Assembly (NCBI GenBank): GCA_910589415.1
Contig: OU342638.1
Span: 3,100,001-3,164,000 of the forward strand
DNA length: 64,000 nucleotides
Direction of reading: 5' to 3'
Source of the DNA: Malachius bipustulatus
Taxonomy: Eukaryota; Arthropoda; Insecta; Coleoptera; Melyridae
Shown: in pieces, positions 22,090 through 32,109 of the stretch
Numbering within the stretch: position 1 is the stretch's first letter
Layout: the number at the start of each line of letters is the position of its first letter
The notes under the pieces: generated by a model
What the model saw: only the letters and a program-made list of their open reading frames with translations
Told to the model about the DNA's origin: nothing
Database searches by the model: none
Made by a program: the position numbers and the translations under genes

Positions 22090-23155
22090 CTGAGAGGTTA
22101 AGGTACCTTCGATGAATAGTGAGAGTCGAGACGCGCAGAGACATTAAAGACATCAGGTCTCAATTGCGGTATGGTTCCAACTGTTATGATATAGTTGAAT
22201 CAAGGGTTTCAGGTATTTTAATATCAGACTGCAGGTAGGGATGGGGAGTGGAAAGACAGTATATCAGAGGAAGTTTATGGTTCCAACTCCGTGAGGTGTT
22301 TCCGAAGATATGCCCTGTATGCTGAGAACCCAACAGTTGCAGGATCTATTTTGGAGTGGTTCAGATATTTGATGGATGCGTACGTGAATTTCCTTTCTGA
22401 AGACGACAGATGGTTTGTAGGAGGTTTGAACAAATTGAACCTGGTACTGTAGTGATGGGTGAATCGGAAGGTAAAAGTTTATTTTAGTGGATCAGTTTGA
22501 GTAGAGAGAAGACGTACAAAGCAGGCATGGTAAGAAGTCCAAGCCACCTAAACTGGCCTCTGCATGACTGCTGCACTGACAAGCATGCCAGGATCCTAAA
22601 CGCTCTCTTTCGAAGAAGAAAAACACTTCAGAGAGATCTCTCAGATCCACCCCAGACGGTCAGCTCATAGTTCATTTGGCTGATAAAATGCCGATAATAA
22701 GCATAGAGAAGAACCTCAGAGGACACCGTGTGCTGATGGCGTCTGAGAAGGAAACAGACACTAGCAAGGCGACGGTACAAATGATCTGTGTGAACCGACC
22801 AGTTTAGGTTCTGGTCGATGTGGAAGTCCAAAAACTTTCCCGACACCCTTCGGCTCGATCAAGGCACCGTCGGCGGGTATGGAGGGTAAAGGGGGAAGAC
22901 GTGATCGGCTAGAGTGAAAATCAATCATCTCCGTTTTGTCCAAGTTGAGTTTTAGTTTATTGCCCGTGAGCCATAAAATTGCTCTTTCAATGGAAGGTGA
23001 ACGGCATCTATCAAACTAGGAAGGTCGCCTGGTTTTATCTTAATAAGAATTGTTGTATCATCAACATAGTTAACGCAGAGTCAATTAGGGAAGGTAATTT
23101 TGGGGCCCAGGTCGTTAATGAAGATAAGGAAAAGAAGTGGGCCGAGAAAGGTAAA
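22090..23155 (-). pseudogene. LINE reverse transcriptase relic inserted in the mariner-like relic
   Basis: Piecewise minus-strand reading shows LGPLLFLIFIND, the catalytic NYVDDTTILIK at about 23060, FLDFHIDQNLNWSVHTDHLY, QMNYELTVWGG and KRAFRILACL, in the order of a Jockey/R1-like RT palm, thumb and C-terminus. Stops and shifts separate the pieces. It lies between two halves of one mariner-like gene, at the block ILGPFF, so it was probably inserted there. Confidence 0.7.
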
Positions 23156-23640
23156 AGAGAAATGAAAAAAGGTCCTAGAATGTGAGTGCCGACTATTCCA
23201 GCCCACACATTCACTTTCTGATATCTGCAGATCTGTGAATTTGGTTCGCCATGTTTAATAAATGTTGACTCATAGGTGAGTATTATTTGGTTAAATAATT
23301 CGTTAATTGGTCATTATTAATGCTTTCAAACATCCTTTCGCAAAAAAACGATTCTACTTTCGGCATCACCTTGTCTAATTTTTTGATGTTTTTGGAATTT
23401 ATATTCATGCTTTTTCAAGCTTCGAATAACAGAAGTTTGACTTACGGGCCTGTTCAGCTGCAATTTGTCTTATAGTTATTTCTGCATTATTTTCTACCGA
23501 AGCAAATACATTGATTTCAGTTTTCTCCGTTAAAACTGGTGCAGCTCGTCTACGCTTATTACAGTGATCAGAATTAACACAACCAATTTCGACACACGAC
23601 ACTAAATATTGCAGACGTAAAGAAGAAACGTAAAGAAAAG
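23155..23640 (-). pseudogene. Mariner-like transposase, N-terminal and central piece
   Basis: The reading VLTEKTEINVFASVENNAEI then TIRQIAAEQ is the helix-turn-helix block of a mariner-type transposase. Further on are a FFARGCLKALIMTN-like region and NVWAGIVGTHILGPFF, the familiar block before the second catalytic aspartate. Stops are frequent. After ILGPFF the sequence changes to LINE. Confidence 0.65.
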
Positions 23641-23716
23641 CCACTGGTGAACCATGTGTACATTTTAATTTTCTCATTAGTTGTATACATTTTTGATCAA
23701 AATAAGTAAGCAGGTA

Positions 23717-23945
23717 GTGTCCCAGCTCATTCGAAGCGGTCTCTGTAGGCCAAACGATGGACTTTTTCAAAAAACTTTTTGAAAATTCAAGTACAGAATC
23801 ACAATGGCCATAATTTAAAATTATTTTGGAGTATACAGAGTGTCCCATATGACAGTGACATATCAAAGTTATGTTTTTTTAAATGGAATGCTCCCATGTT
23901 ATTGCAGTTTTAGATTATCTGAGAAGAGGAAATTAGATTGGCTTG
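23717..23945. repeat. Single arm of foldback family A
   Basis: GTCCCAGCTCATTCGAAGCG followed by the family A arm, including the internal ACAGAGTGTCCCATATGAC. The second arm is absent, so this is a half element. The frame at 23405-23866 crosses it and is not one gene. Confidence 0.8.
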
Positions 23946-24084
23946 TACTAATTGTACTTAATTAACAGTTTAAAAAATTTAACAAAACATATAAGAACAT
24001 TCCCTCATTAATGAAATAAAAACTGATCAATTTTTTTTTTAACATAAAATAGACAATTCTGTAATAATATAAATAAAAAATAGA

Positions 24085-24956
24085 ATAATTATTTCATTCA
24101 TCACAACTAAAACAAATAAATTCACCAGTTACATATGCTGTGCAGGATTCATGCCACCAATTATTACAGTTAGAGCACTTAATCCAGTCTTCGATGGAAT
24201 TAAAGTATGACTCCCCACAGCCGTGACAAATCACATCCTTTTCTTCTTGGTTTTTGTTCTTTTTTTGTTTCTTCGATGTCGATGGTCTTGTATCGCATAC
24301 AAGATGGTCTTGTATCACATACAATTTTTTTTTTGACTGTTTGGACTTTCTTTTCTTCTTTGGCCCTTTTTATTTCAGAAATCCTTTCTAACTCTTGCTT
24401 AAATGGTGTACTTGAAAGTATTTCCGATTTTTGTGACCTTTTTTTTGCTAGATTTTTCGCTTATTTTCGGCAAAGGTAAGATATCTGCAGCCGATAGATT
24501 GAGAGCAGTAACATTCGAATCGCTTGGTCAAGATTGATGATGTTTTCGATTGGTGGGGTCACTGGTGTAACAAGTTCTGCGGACGATCGTTCAGATACGG
24601 TAGTTTCTGGATTCAAAGGAACAGTGTTAGTTACGTCATACGTCTCACAGTACTTTCTGCATTCAAAAGATCAGTTGTAGATACTACATCATCGAGTTCT
24701 AAATGGCTTTCTGCATTCAAAGGACCATCAGTGTTAGGCACACCATCCAGTTCTACGTTAATTTCTGCATTCAAAAGACCATTGTTAGATATGTCATCCT
24801 GTTCTACAGTATCGTGAAAGTCTTCAGCTCTTGTACTAACAATGTCAATTGGTACATCTGTAACCAAAGATGGAGCAAAATCATCATCTTGAAACTAGTC
24901 TGGATTGTAAGGGTAAATTCCAGAGACCTTGAAAGAGTTCTCGGCCTTCTTGATAT
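24085..24956 (-). pseudogene. Tigger/pogo-like transposase 1, C-terminal half with PHD-like finger
   Basis: The sequence starts NIKKAENSFKVSGIYPYNPD next to the LTR insertion and continues FQDDDFAPSLVTDVP, a linker with about three degenerate repeats of LLNAES..ELDDV, then a SAADILPLPK-like segment. It ends in a C4HC3 finger (CHGCGESYFN, IKCSNCNNWWHESC, FICFSC) that stops at 24094. PHD-like fingers are known at the C-terminus of this DDE_1 group. Stops and shifts lie in the linker. The N-terminal half is at 33766-34650. Confidence 0.8.
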
Positions 24957-25403
24957 TGTCGCATCTCTCTTTAGAGAGCGAGCTTCAGGGACTTCGTAGA
25001 AGGGAAAATGAACAAGATCTTTTTATAACAATACAGGTTTATTACTAACAAATGGTCTCAGGGGGCTTACAAAATGGAAATAAAATATAAGTTCAATCTA
25101 CAAGAATCAATTACAATGGGTACTTACTTTATTCTCATGCTGCTCAAGGTCTATCTTGCCTCAGGGGTGCTCAAGGGTCAGCTCAAGGGTAATGTCACTA
25201 GATACCTTTTATCACTCACTCGCCTCGTTGCCTTCTAACTTGCTTCACTCATCAATCAATTCTCTCTTGCCTTTTACTTTTTCATCCTCGCATTAGGTAT
25301 TACGAGTCATTCAAACTACTGTGTTAGCATTTTTATACTGCGTTAGCATTTTTAAAGTGCGTTAGCATTTTATATTTTATAGAGTTATATACAGTATGTG
25401 ACA
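24957..25403 (-). mobile_element. 3' LTR of the gag-pro element (uninterrupted copy)
   Basis: Plus-strand ends are TGTCGCATC ... ATGTGACA. Three short direct repeats of GTTAGCATTTTTA lie at about 25322-25372, near the U3 start in element orientation, where enhancers usually sit. It keeps the empty site for the foldback present in the other LTR. Confidence 0.9.
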
Positions 25404-25417
25404 TTTCCCTCCGCCTT
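25404..25417 (-). other. Polypurine tract
   Basis: Minus strand reads AAGGCGGAGGGAAA directly before the LTR start TGTCAC, the expected plus-strand primer for reverse transcription. Confidence 0.75.
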
Positions 25418-27070
25418 AGAAGCCCTGCACCTGAAGGGCTAAGATTTTACCAAGCAGAGAAAAACAAAAAAAATCTCTAGGAGAAAATTTGGCTTTAAGT
25501 AATAACTTCTTATAATAACTATCTGAAAATCATAATCTAATACAAAAAAATTACACTTAAATATCTATGTAATCTTATATAAATGCACAATTAAAAAAAA
25601 ATTTAAAGAAAGTCCACTGGCGATTAACTTCACTGGCAATAAATGTATTTGATTTACGTACGTTTGTCTTTGCAACACTTTTAAACAGTCTTAAACTTTG
25701 ATTGTTCTATCTTGGTTCTGAGAGAAACACCAAAAATACGTTATAGGACTGATTCACTAGCTTGGGCAATAACAGTTTGCTACTGTCATACGAACTGCTC
25801 CAGAGGATCCATCATCTGTGACTCTTTGCTTAGGTGACTTGTAGATGGTATGATGTGGTGAGATACGATTATAATTTACTGATCGTATGTGCACCGAATG
25901 GTTCGTAGGAATCTCGTGGGTGTATGCGAGACTCAATGGGCATGGCTTTCCTGACGCAGTCATGTCTTTCCTGACGCAGTCATGTCTTTGTCTTGTGGAA
26001 TTTCCTCTGCTTTGGTTGCCTCTTTGTTGCTCAGATCCAACCAATCGTGTGGTGTCTCCCAGTGGAGTTGTGGTTATGGTTTGTGCATGGGGTGTTGCTA
26101 TTCTGTGTTGTTGCTCTGAATCGTTGTGCCAGCCAGTGTTCCCTCGACATGAAATACAAAAAAATTCATTAACATTGTATAAGTTAAATTAATCGATTAA
26201 ACATGTTTGATGGCCATCGTTTAAATACTATTCTTACTACAATTACTACTATATAAGTACCTATTTTAACTTTAACCTCTTATATTTTCTTAAATATACT
26301 TACTCTTATCTTATATAATACTAAATCGTACGATTAATTACTTACTGTTATTGCATGCAAGAAAAGTGTTAGTGTTAGTTATAGTATAAAAGTTAGATTG
26401 TTACAATCGTCATGCTAAAATTTACCCTGTATGCTAGTTATAGTTACATTCCTGCAAGGACAATTATTATCAAGGAGTTGGGTGTGATCACACTTTGGGT
26501 TTTATAATACAGGTTAATTGAAGGCCTTCTACCAGCTGGTCTATACTTTTTATTTCTTGAATCTGCATTATGAATTTCGAATCTTCTCTCGGATCTTTGC
26601 TGTAATCAGTTTTTATTAGTGTTTTTCGCTTCTTCATATAAAAGATAATTATACATCGAGATTAATATAAATATTGTAAATATTATTAATGTACAATTAA
26701 TTGCTATGACTAATAAGTCATGATGATTGTTAATATCTTCAGCATTTACTTGGGGCAGTTGAGCAAGAATCAGAAGTTTCCGAGTTTTTTTGACATCAGG
26801 TACATAACCAAAATTGATAGGATTATATTCCAAATATAGAACATAGAGTCTGCTGATAAATTTTCAAGTCCGAGCAAATAATTATTTTGGATTATTATTT
26901 TGGAAGTTCCATTAGTAGGAAAAATTTTTATCTCATGTGAGGCTACAATCACTTGTTGGTAACTACCTAAACGTGTCTTAAAAAATCAGAGTCAGGGATG
27001 GCCAGCCCCTGGTCAGATTTTCCAATTTTTTTTTTTTTTAGCTTTCAAATTTACACTAAAAGACTCAATA
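25418..27070. other. 3' internal region of the gag-pro element, possible env-like relic
   Basis: No RT, RNase H or integrase motif was found. At 26606-26959 two minus frames together resemble the membrane-proximal end of a retroelement envelope: a 75-codon frame has one hydrophobic stretch (about residues 45-66) and a short cytoplasmic tail. I have no sequence motif to confirm this. A 22-bp direct duplication (TTTCCTGACGCAGTCATGTC) is at about 25948-25991. Confidence 0.3.
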
Positions 27071-27072
27071 TA

Positions 27073-28190
27073 CAGGGTGAATTATAAAAAACGCCCCAAG
27101 CGATAACTCCGTTAATTTTGAAGATATGACAAAACTTTTTGAAACAAAGTAGCGTAGTTTATCATCATCTATGTTAAGCCTTATTTTACATATTTCAATA
27201 TTTACCAAGAATGTTAATTTTACGCCCAAGACGGCACCACTGCAATGCGCGGTAGGGTGACTTCGCCAAGCGTCTCTGACGAGAGCAGACGGGCTATTTG
27301 ATAAGCTCTGTTAATTTTGATTTAAAAATAAATATACAGTCCACAAGTTTGAATTTTATTGAGTTTATTAATACCAAACATTATAATGGTCCTTCGAGCC
27401 GATTTTTATTGAAGTTTATTAATACCAAACAATCTATATGTTGAGATAAACGCTCGATCAACACAACTTCCTGTTTAACCGGAAGTAACATCAACTTCGG
27501 GTTTTTAAATAGAACACCCTGTAAAACTTTATATTTTTTAAATGTCTGAAGAAATCTAATACAGGTGGTTTTCACCATTGGAATTTAGATTGAGCGGTTT
27601 ATGAGTTATAAACAAGTGAAGATCGAAAATTTTCAACTTCAAAGCAGTGTAGAACTAGAACGGCTTAAGATATCTAAAAACGGTTTACATGTCCCCATCC
27701 TAACTTTTGATACAGTATCCTACTATATGTGGTTTAAATTTTAATACAGGGTGATGAAAAATCGGATAATTTTCATCACCCTGTATTAAAATTTACTCCA
27801 CATAGTGGAATAAAACATGAAAAGTTAGAATAGGGACATGTAAACCGTTTTTAGATATCTTGAGCCGTTCTAGTTCTACACTGCTTTGAAGTTGAAAATT
27901 TTCGATCTTCACTTGTTTATAACTCATAAACCGCTCAATTTAAATTCCAATGGTGAAAACCACCTGTATTAGATTTCTTCAGACATTTAAAAAATCTAAA
28001 GTTTTACAGGGTGTTCTATTTAAAAACCCGAAGTTGATGTTACTTCCGGTTAAACAGGAAGTTGTGTTGATCGAGCGTTTATCTCAACATATAGATGATG
28101 ATAAACTACGCCACTTTGTTTCAAAAAGTTTTGTCATATCTTCAAAATTAACGGAGTTATCGCTTGGGGCGTTTTTTATAATTCACCCTG
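27073..28190. mobile_element. Foldback element, family B copy 2
   Basis: Same ends and centre as 16313-17163. The left arm is interrupted by the BEL/Pao remnant at 27172-27431. TA precedes both ends inside the motif TACAGGGTG. Frames at 27381-27578 and 27950-28201 are arm sequence. Confidence 0.85.
27172..27431 (+). mobile_element. Internally deleted BEL/Pao-like element
   Basis: The insert starts TGTTAAGCC and ends AATACCAAACA, flanked by the 5-bp duplication ATCTA (27167-27171, 27432-27436). TTTATTAATACCAAACA occurs twice, near 27375 and at the end, separated by TTATAATGGTCCTTCGAGCCG. That is the TGGTCCTTCGAGCC region that follows the LTR in BEL/Pao elements. It therefore looks like LTR, ~20 bp of leader, then the last ~30 bp of LTR. 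The uninterrupted sequence is seen in family B copy 1. Confidence 0.8.
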
Positions 28191-28580
28191 TATTTGCATA
28201 AGTATTTGCTCAGAGACCGAATGTTCAGTTTTTTCTCATTTTTTTTAATTGTTTTTTTTTCAAAAAACTTTTTTTTTTACACAAACTTCTACATTGTATG
28301 TGCTATCTCTAAACTCCGATTCTGCCTAAAAGCTTAGGGGAATTGAGCTTTGATAAGCTCTGATTTTAAGTAACATTTTCTAGTAAGCGTCAGCAGTTAT
28401 TTGTGCAGACGAATGCTTGGGGAAAATTGGTTAAAATAAATCAAGGCTGCCATCAAGTACTCCATCCTAAACAAAAAAATATACATTAGACAAATACATA
28501 TTAAATAAGTTTTATTTGATCATGCATAGGGGATAAGAAATTTTTTGGACTCTCATAAGGGATTTCATAAGGGTTGACTA
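28191..28580. other. No gene recognised
   Basis: A+T-rich spacer between two foldbacks, inside the gag-pro element. Confidence 0.4.
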
Positions 28581-28582
28581 TA

Positions 28583-29477
28583 CAGGGTGTCCCAGCTTAT
28601 TCGAAGCGGTCTCTGTAGGCCAAACGATGGACTTTTTCAAAAAACTTTTTGAAAATTCAAGTACAGAATCACAATGGCCATAATGTAAAATTATTTTGGA
28701 GTATACAGAGTGTCCCATATGACAGTGGCATATCAAAGTTATGTTTTTTTAAATGGAATGCTCCTATGTTATTGCAATTTTAGAATGTCTGAGAAGAGAA
28801 AATAAGATTGGCTTTCACAGTTGGTGTTTAAATTCAGAAGTTTTTGAGTTATAAACAAGTGAAAATCGTCATTTTTCAAGTTCAAGGCCCTGTATAACGA
28901 AAACGGCTGAAGATAGAGAAAAACGGCTTACATGTCCCTATTTTAACTTTTTATGTACTATCCTATGGTGTAGAAACATTTGTACTTTCTTTGATTTTTT
29001 TATTTGGTGACGCGTGGAGAATTTTTCAAAATTTTTATCACCCTGTATACACATTTCATCTACATCATAGGATAGTACATGAAAAGTTAAAGTAGGGACA
29101 TGTAAGCCGTTTTTGTCTATTTTCAGCCGTTTTCGTTGTACAGGCTGAAAATTGACTTGACTTGAATGACAGGCTTGAACTTGAAAAATGACGATTTTCA
29201 CTTGTTTATAACTCAAAAACTTCTGAATTTAAACACCAACTGTAAAAGCCAATCTTATTTTCTCTTCTCAGACAATCTAAAAATGCGATAACATAGGAGC
29301 ATTCCATTTAAAAAAACATAACTTTGATATGCCACTGTCATATGGGAAACCCTGTATACTCCAAAATAATTTTAAATTATGGCTATTATGATTCTGTACT
29401 TGAATTTGCAAAAATTTTTTGGAAAAAATCCTTGGTTTGGCCTACAGAGACCGCTTCGAATAAGCTGGGACACCCTG
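28583..29477. mobile_element. Foldback element, family A copy 2 (complete)
   Basis: Ends CAGGGTGTCCCAGCTTATTC and its complement, with TA at 28581-28582 and 29478-29479. The arms match family A copy 1 closely, and ~28 extra bases near 29143 interrupt the right arm. The 92-codon frame at 28938-29216 is arm sequence. Confidence 0.9.
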
Positions 29478-29483
29478 TATAGT

Positions 29484-29580
29484 GTCGCATTTCTGACGAT
29501 GAGGGTTACTTAACGTCACATTGACCGTTGAGGGTAGTTTAACGTCATTTCGGACGTTAAGGGTAGTTTCGCGTCATATT
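29484..29580. repeat. Three short direct repeats with inverted halves
   Basis: About three units of ~30 bp of the form GACGTTGAGGGTAGTTTAACGTCA, each starting GACG and ending CGTC, follow the foldback end. Function unknown. Confidence 0.55.
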
Positions 29581-29611
29581 TTTTGGATTATTATAATTAT
29601 TATAATTATAA

Positions 29612-30679
29612 TTATGTATTTTTTGGAAATTGAGGTATTTCAAGTTCTATGTCTGATATTTCTTGAGCTATAATTTCAGATTTGAGTAGGTTTAATATTT
29701 CCCAAATTGTTTCATAACTTATAACTTTATATTCAAGTAGGATTAAATTTTTACTTAATTCTCTTTTAATTGAATTAGCATCGTCAGCAGTTAAGTCCCA
29801 TTGAACCAAAGTTTGTTGTTGGTTTCTACGTGAACGTAACTTTTCTCTGTGTATGTAACACTTGGAAATAAAATTATCGAAGTCGATGTTTTTCTGTTGT
29901 TTATAATTTTCATAAGACATTACCTTATGTGACCTGTTAATTAACCGTGTTTGACCTCTTACTTGCGAAGTGTCGACACTGGCTACAGGTGTCATGTTAG
30001 CTGATGTGCTCAGAGCATTGTCCTTAACTCGGCGCACTTCCGAGGTTTTATTTTGCTTACTAATCACGGGGAACGATTCATTATTTGAATTAATTTCTTT
30101 ATTTAAACAAATTTTTGTACGCAATTCTCTGTTTTCAAAAGAAATAAATTTATTTTTTAGGTCAATTATTGCACTAAATTTTTTTAGAAATTCCGCTCCT
30201 AGGATAAAAGGCACGGGAAGAGAATCAACGACAGCGGCGTTGCATGATGTTATTAAAGCACCTAGTTTTAATTTAAATTTTACGTTTCCTAAAGTAATGA
30301 CTTTGTTTCCACCGGCTGTCATTAAAGATATTTTTTGTCGTGATTGCAAGTTTCTTATAAATTTTTCTGCTACGTCTTTCCGAATTATATTAATATCTGC
30401 TCCTGTGTCAATTAAAACTTGAACAGAATTTTCGTTTATCTGGGCATTAATTGTTAAAATTTGGGACTTGTTGGGACTGATTGCTAATTCGTAGTTTTTT
30501 GATTGATTTTTAATTGGATATCTTCTGAATTTACATTTACTTGCTAAATGATTAGTCTTTCCACAAAATATACATATAAGTGAGTGATTTTTAAGGCTAA
30601 GTCTATTAGATTGCGAAAGTCCTGATTTTGACCCTAAGTAATCGACAATAGGGGGGTTTTCTATTGTCTTATTTAGTTT
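29612..30679 (-). CDS. Retroelement pro ORF: zinc knuckle plus aspartic protease
   Basis: Read in the -1 frame from the TTTAAAC site, the ORF begins LNKTIENPPIVDYLG, carries one CCHC zinc knuckle (CIFCGKTNHLASKC) and then the protease active site VQVLIDTGADINIIR with the downstream ILGAEFL motif. It would be made as a Gag-Pro fusion that matures the particle. It ends at 29612 after LEIPQFPKNT with a stop, where RT would normally follow. No stop interrupts it from the frameshift site. The missing RT is the main oddity. Confidence 0.8.
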   Translation of the reverse strand, partial: KLNKTIENPPIVDYLGSKSGLSQSNRLSLKNHSLICIFCGKTNHLASKCKFRRYPIKNQSKNYELAISPNKSQILTINAQINENSVQVLIDTGADINIIRKDVAEKFIRNLQSRQKISLMTAGGNKVITLGNVKFKLKLGALITSCNAAVVDSLPVPFILGAEFLKKFSAIIDLKNKFISFENRELRTKICLNKEINSNNESFPVISKQNKTSEVRRVKDNALSTSANMTPVASVDTSQVRGQTRLINRSHKVMSYENYKQQKNIDFDNFISKCYIHREKLRSRRNQQQTLVQWDLTADDANSIKRELSKNLILLEYKVISYETIWEILNLLKSEIIAQEISDIELEIPQFPKNT

Positions 30680-31131
30680 AAATTTTTATTGGGCCAGCTG
30701 GACGGTTGTGAATTGGCAAATCTACAGCTATTGGAAGGATGATTATTCCGACCACAAAATATGCATTTGGGAAAGGTATTATTGGGTGTATTTGCAAAAT
30801 TGTTTTGATGAAAATTATTATCTCTACACTGATTAGAGAAGTGATTATTTCGTCCACAAAATTTGCATTTAGGGAAGTTGTGCCTGGTTGCATTTGAGTA
30901 GTCATTATTATAACGACGTGGACTCCAATAATAATTATTATTTTGACTATTAAAATCATTTGATCTGGGACCTACCACTGGATTCATGAAATACCTATTA
31001 TATTTAGTATGATTTTGATTAAATCGAGGTCGATTATCTCTTCTGAAATTCTCGGGGTAATGCTGATTGCGCGGGGGTGGTATTGAATAATTATAATATT
31101 GATTTCGATCAGTAATTTGCAATTTTGACAT
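30673..31131 (-). CDS. Gag nucleocapsid part with two CCHC knuckles
   Basis: The 152-codon frame is rich in N, R, Y and P and has two zinc knuckles, CKFCGRNNHFSNQC and CIFCGRNNHPSNSC, that bind element RNA. It is in the same frame as the upstream gag ORF, separated only by TAA and two codons, so it is probably the C-terminal part of one Gag interrupted by a point mutation or a suppressible stop. It ends AAT TTA AAC TAA, i.e. a frameshift heptamer directly on the stop. Confidence 0.8.
   Translation of the reverse strand: MSKLQITDRNQYYNYSIPPPRNQHYPENFRRDNRPRFNQNHTKYNRYFMNPVVGPRSNDFNSQNNNYYWSPRRYNNDYSNATRHNFPKCKFCGRNNHFSNQCRDNNFHQNNFANTPNNTFPKCIFCGRNNHPSNSCRFANSQPSSWPNKNLN
30676..30682 (-). promoter_or_regulatory. 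Probable -1 ribosomal frameshift site TTTAAAC
   Basis: In the gag frame the codons are AAT TTA AAC TAA. T TTA AAC fits the X XXY YYZ slippery rule, and slipping back one base enters the open pro frame (CTA AAT AAG ...). Its position one codon before the stop supports use. No downstream pseudoknot was modelled. Confidence 0.7.
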
Positions 31132-31137
31132 TTCAGA

Positions 31138-32040
31138 TTAGGGTAAGACTTCCTGAGTCGAACTTGGACTTTTAGTGTTTATTATATCATCTACTCTTAC
31201 AATGATTTCTTTTAAATCTTGAATGGACTCTACTTTGTTTCTTATTGTCTTATATGTCGTGTTATATTTAGCGTTTATCCCTCTCTCAAAATGTTTTATA
31301 AAAGTTTTGTCGGTCATGTCCTCATCATAATCAAAAGCTAAAGTCATTAAAGCATAAAAGTATTCTCTCAATGTTTCATTCTCTTTCTGTTTTCTATTTT
31401 CAAAATTAAACTCTGCCGACATGTCATTTGCACAATTATTAAATTCTATTTCAAAATCTTTCTTGATGTTTTCCCAATTTGACTCAGGCTTACTTTTTAC
31501 ATATTTTTGATACCATCTGTTTGAGGCTCCATCAAGAAAAGTTCCGAAATAAGATATTCTCAAATCATCTGACCATCCGTTAGCAATACTACACCTGTCA
31601 TAACTTTTAATAAATGTGATAGGATCGGATTTTGCAGGGTCAAAAATGGATGGGCTTATAAATTGAGGAACCACTGGTGATTTATTTGACTTTAAAGCTT
31701 GTGAGATTGTCACGTCCGCCATGGGGCTAATTTGATTTGAAGTGTCGACAAAAGGTGTTTCGGTACTTTGTGTGGGGTTCTGAAGGTTTTCACCAAACTC
31801 AAGGACTTCAAGTGGCCTAGGGGGGGAAGTTGGCAACGTTTCGTGATTTTTTGAGAAAGATTTATTTTCGGCGAAAGGGGGTGCAGAATTGGGTGGGCTT
31901 CTAGTTAAACTAGTTGAGGGCTTAAAAACTTGTACTTGTTCAGTGCTACGTGAGGGAGGGTTAAATTTAGAGAAATTTAGATGAAGTTTTAAAATATTAT
32001 TTTTAGCTTCACTACGAGTTATTGGTTTATCAGGGTTCAT
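31138..32040 (-). CDS. Gag (matrix/capsid part) of the gag-pro element
   Basis: The 300-codon frame starts MNPDKPITRSEAKNN about 70 bases inside the 5' LTR. The first ~110 residues are rich in P, S and T. The rest is a Ty3-type capsid: FDPAKSDPITFIKSYDRCS, FLDGASNRWYQKYVK, WENIKKDFEIEFN and the ENETLREYFYALM block of the retrotransposon gag domain. It assembles the particle. It ends in TAA at 31138-31140, in frame with the nucleocapsid ORF. Confidence 0.85.
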   Translation of the reverse strand: MNPDKPITRSEAKNNILKLHLNFSKFNPPSRSTEQVQVFKPSTSLTRSPPNSAPPFAENKSFSKNHETLPTSPPRPLEVLEFGENLQNPTQSTETPFVDTSNQISPMADVTISQALKSNKSPVVPQFISPSIFDPAKSDPITFIKSYDRCSIANGWSDDLRISYFGTFLDGASNRWYQKYVKSKPESNWENIKKDFEIEFNNCANDMSAEFNFENRKQKENETLREYFYALMTLAFDYDEDMTDKTFIKHFERGINAKYNTTYKTIRNKVESIQDLKEIIVRVDDIINTKSPSSTQEVLP

Positions 32041-32087
32041 GGGAAGTTATTTTTTAAATTGAGTGATAAAGGTTAGTGAAAATGGGA

Positions 32088-32109
32088 ACGCAAGGGCGCC
32101 ACCACCATA
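32088..32109 (-). other. Primer-binding region of the gag-pro element
   Basis: Minus strand after the LTR end ...GCGACA reads TATGGTGGTGGCGCCCTTGC. TGGCGCC is a common tRNA-primer core. The few bases between LTR and TGG make the exact start uncertain. Confidence 0.5.

Noticed and set aside
26606..26959. A retroviral envelope gene
   Set aside because: Only one hydrophobic span and a short frame; no cleavage site, fusion peptide or cysteine pattern that I could identify. Kept only as a low-confidence possible relic.
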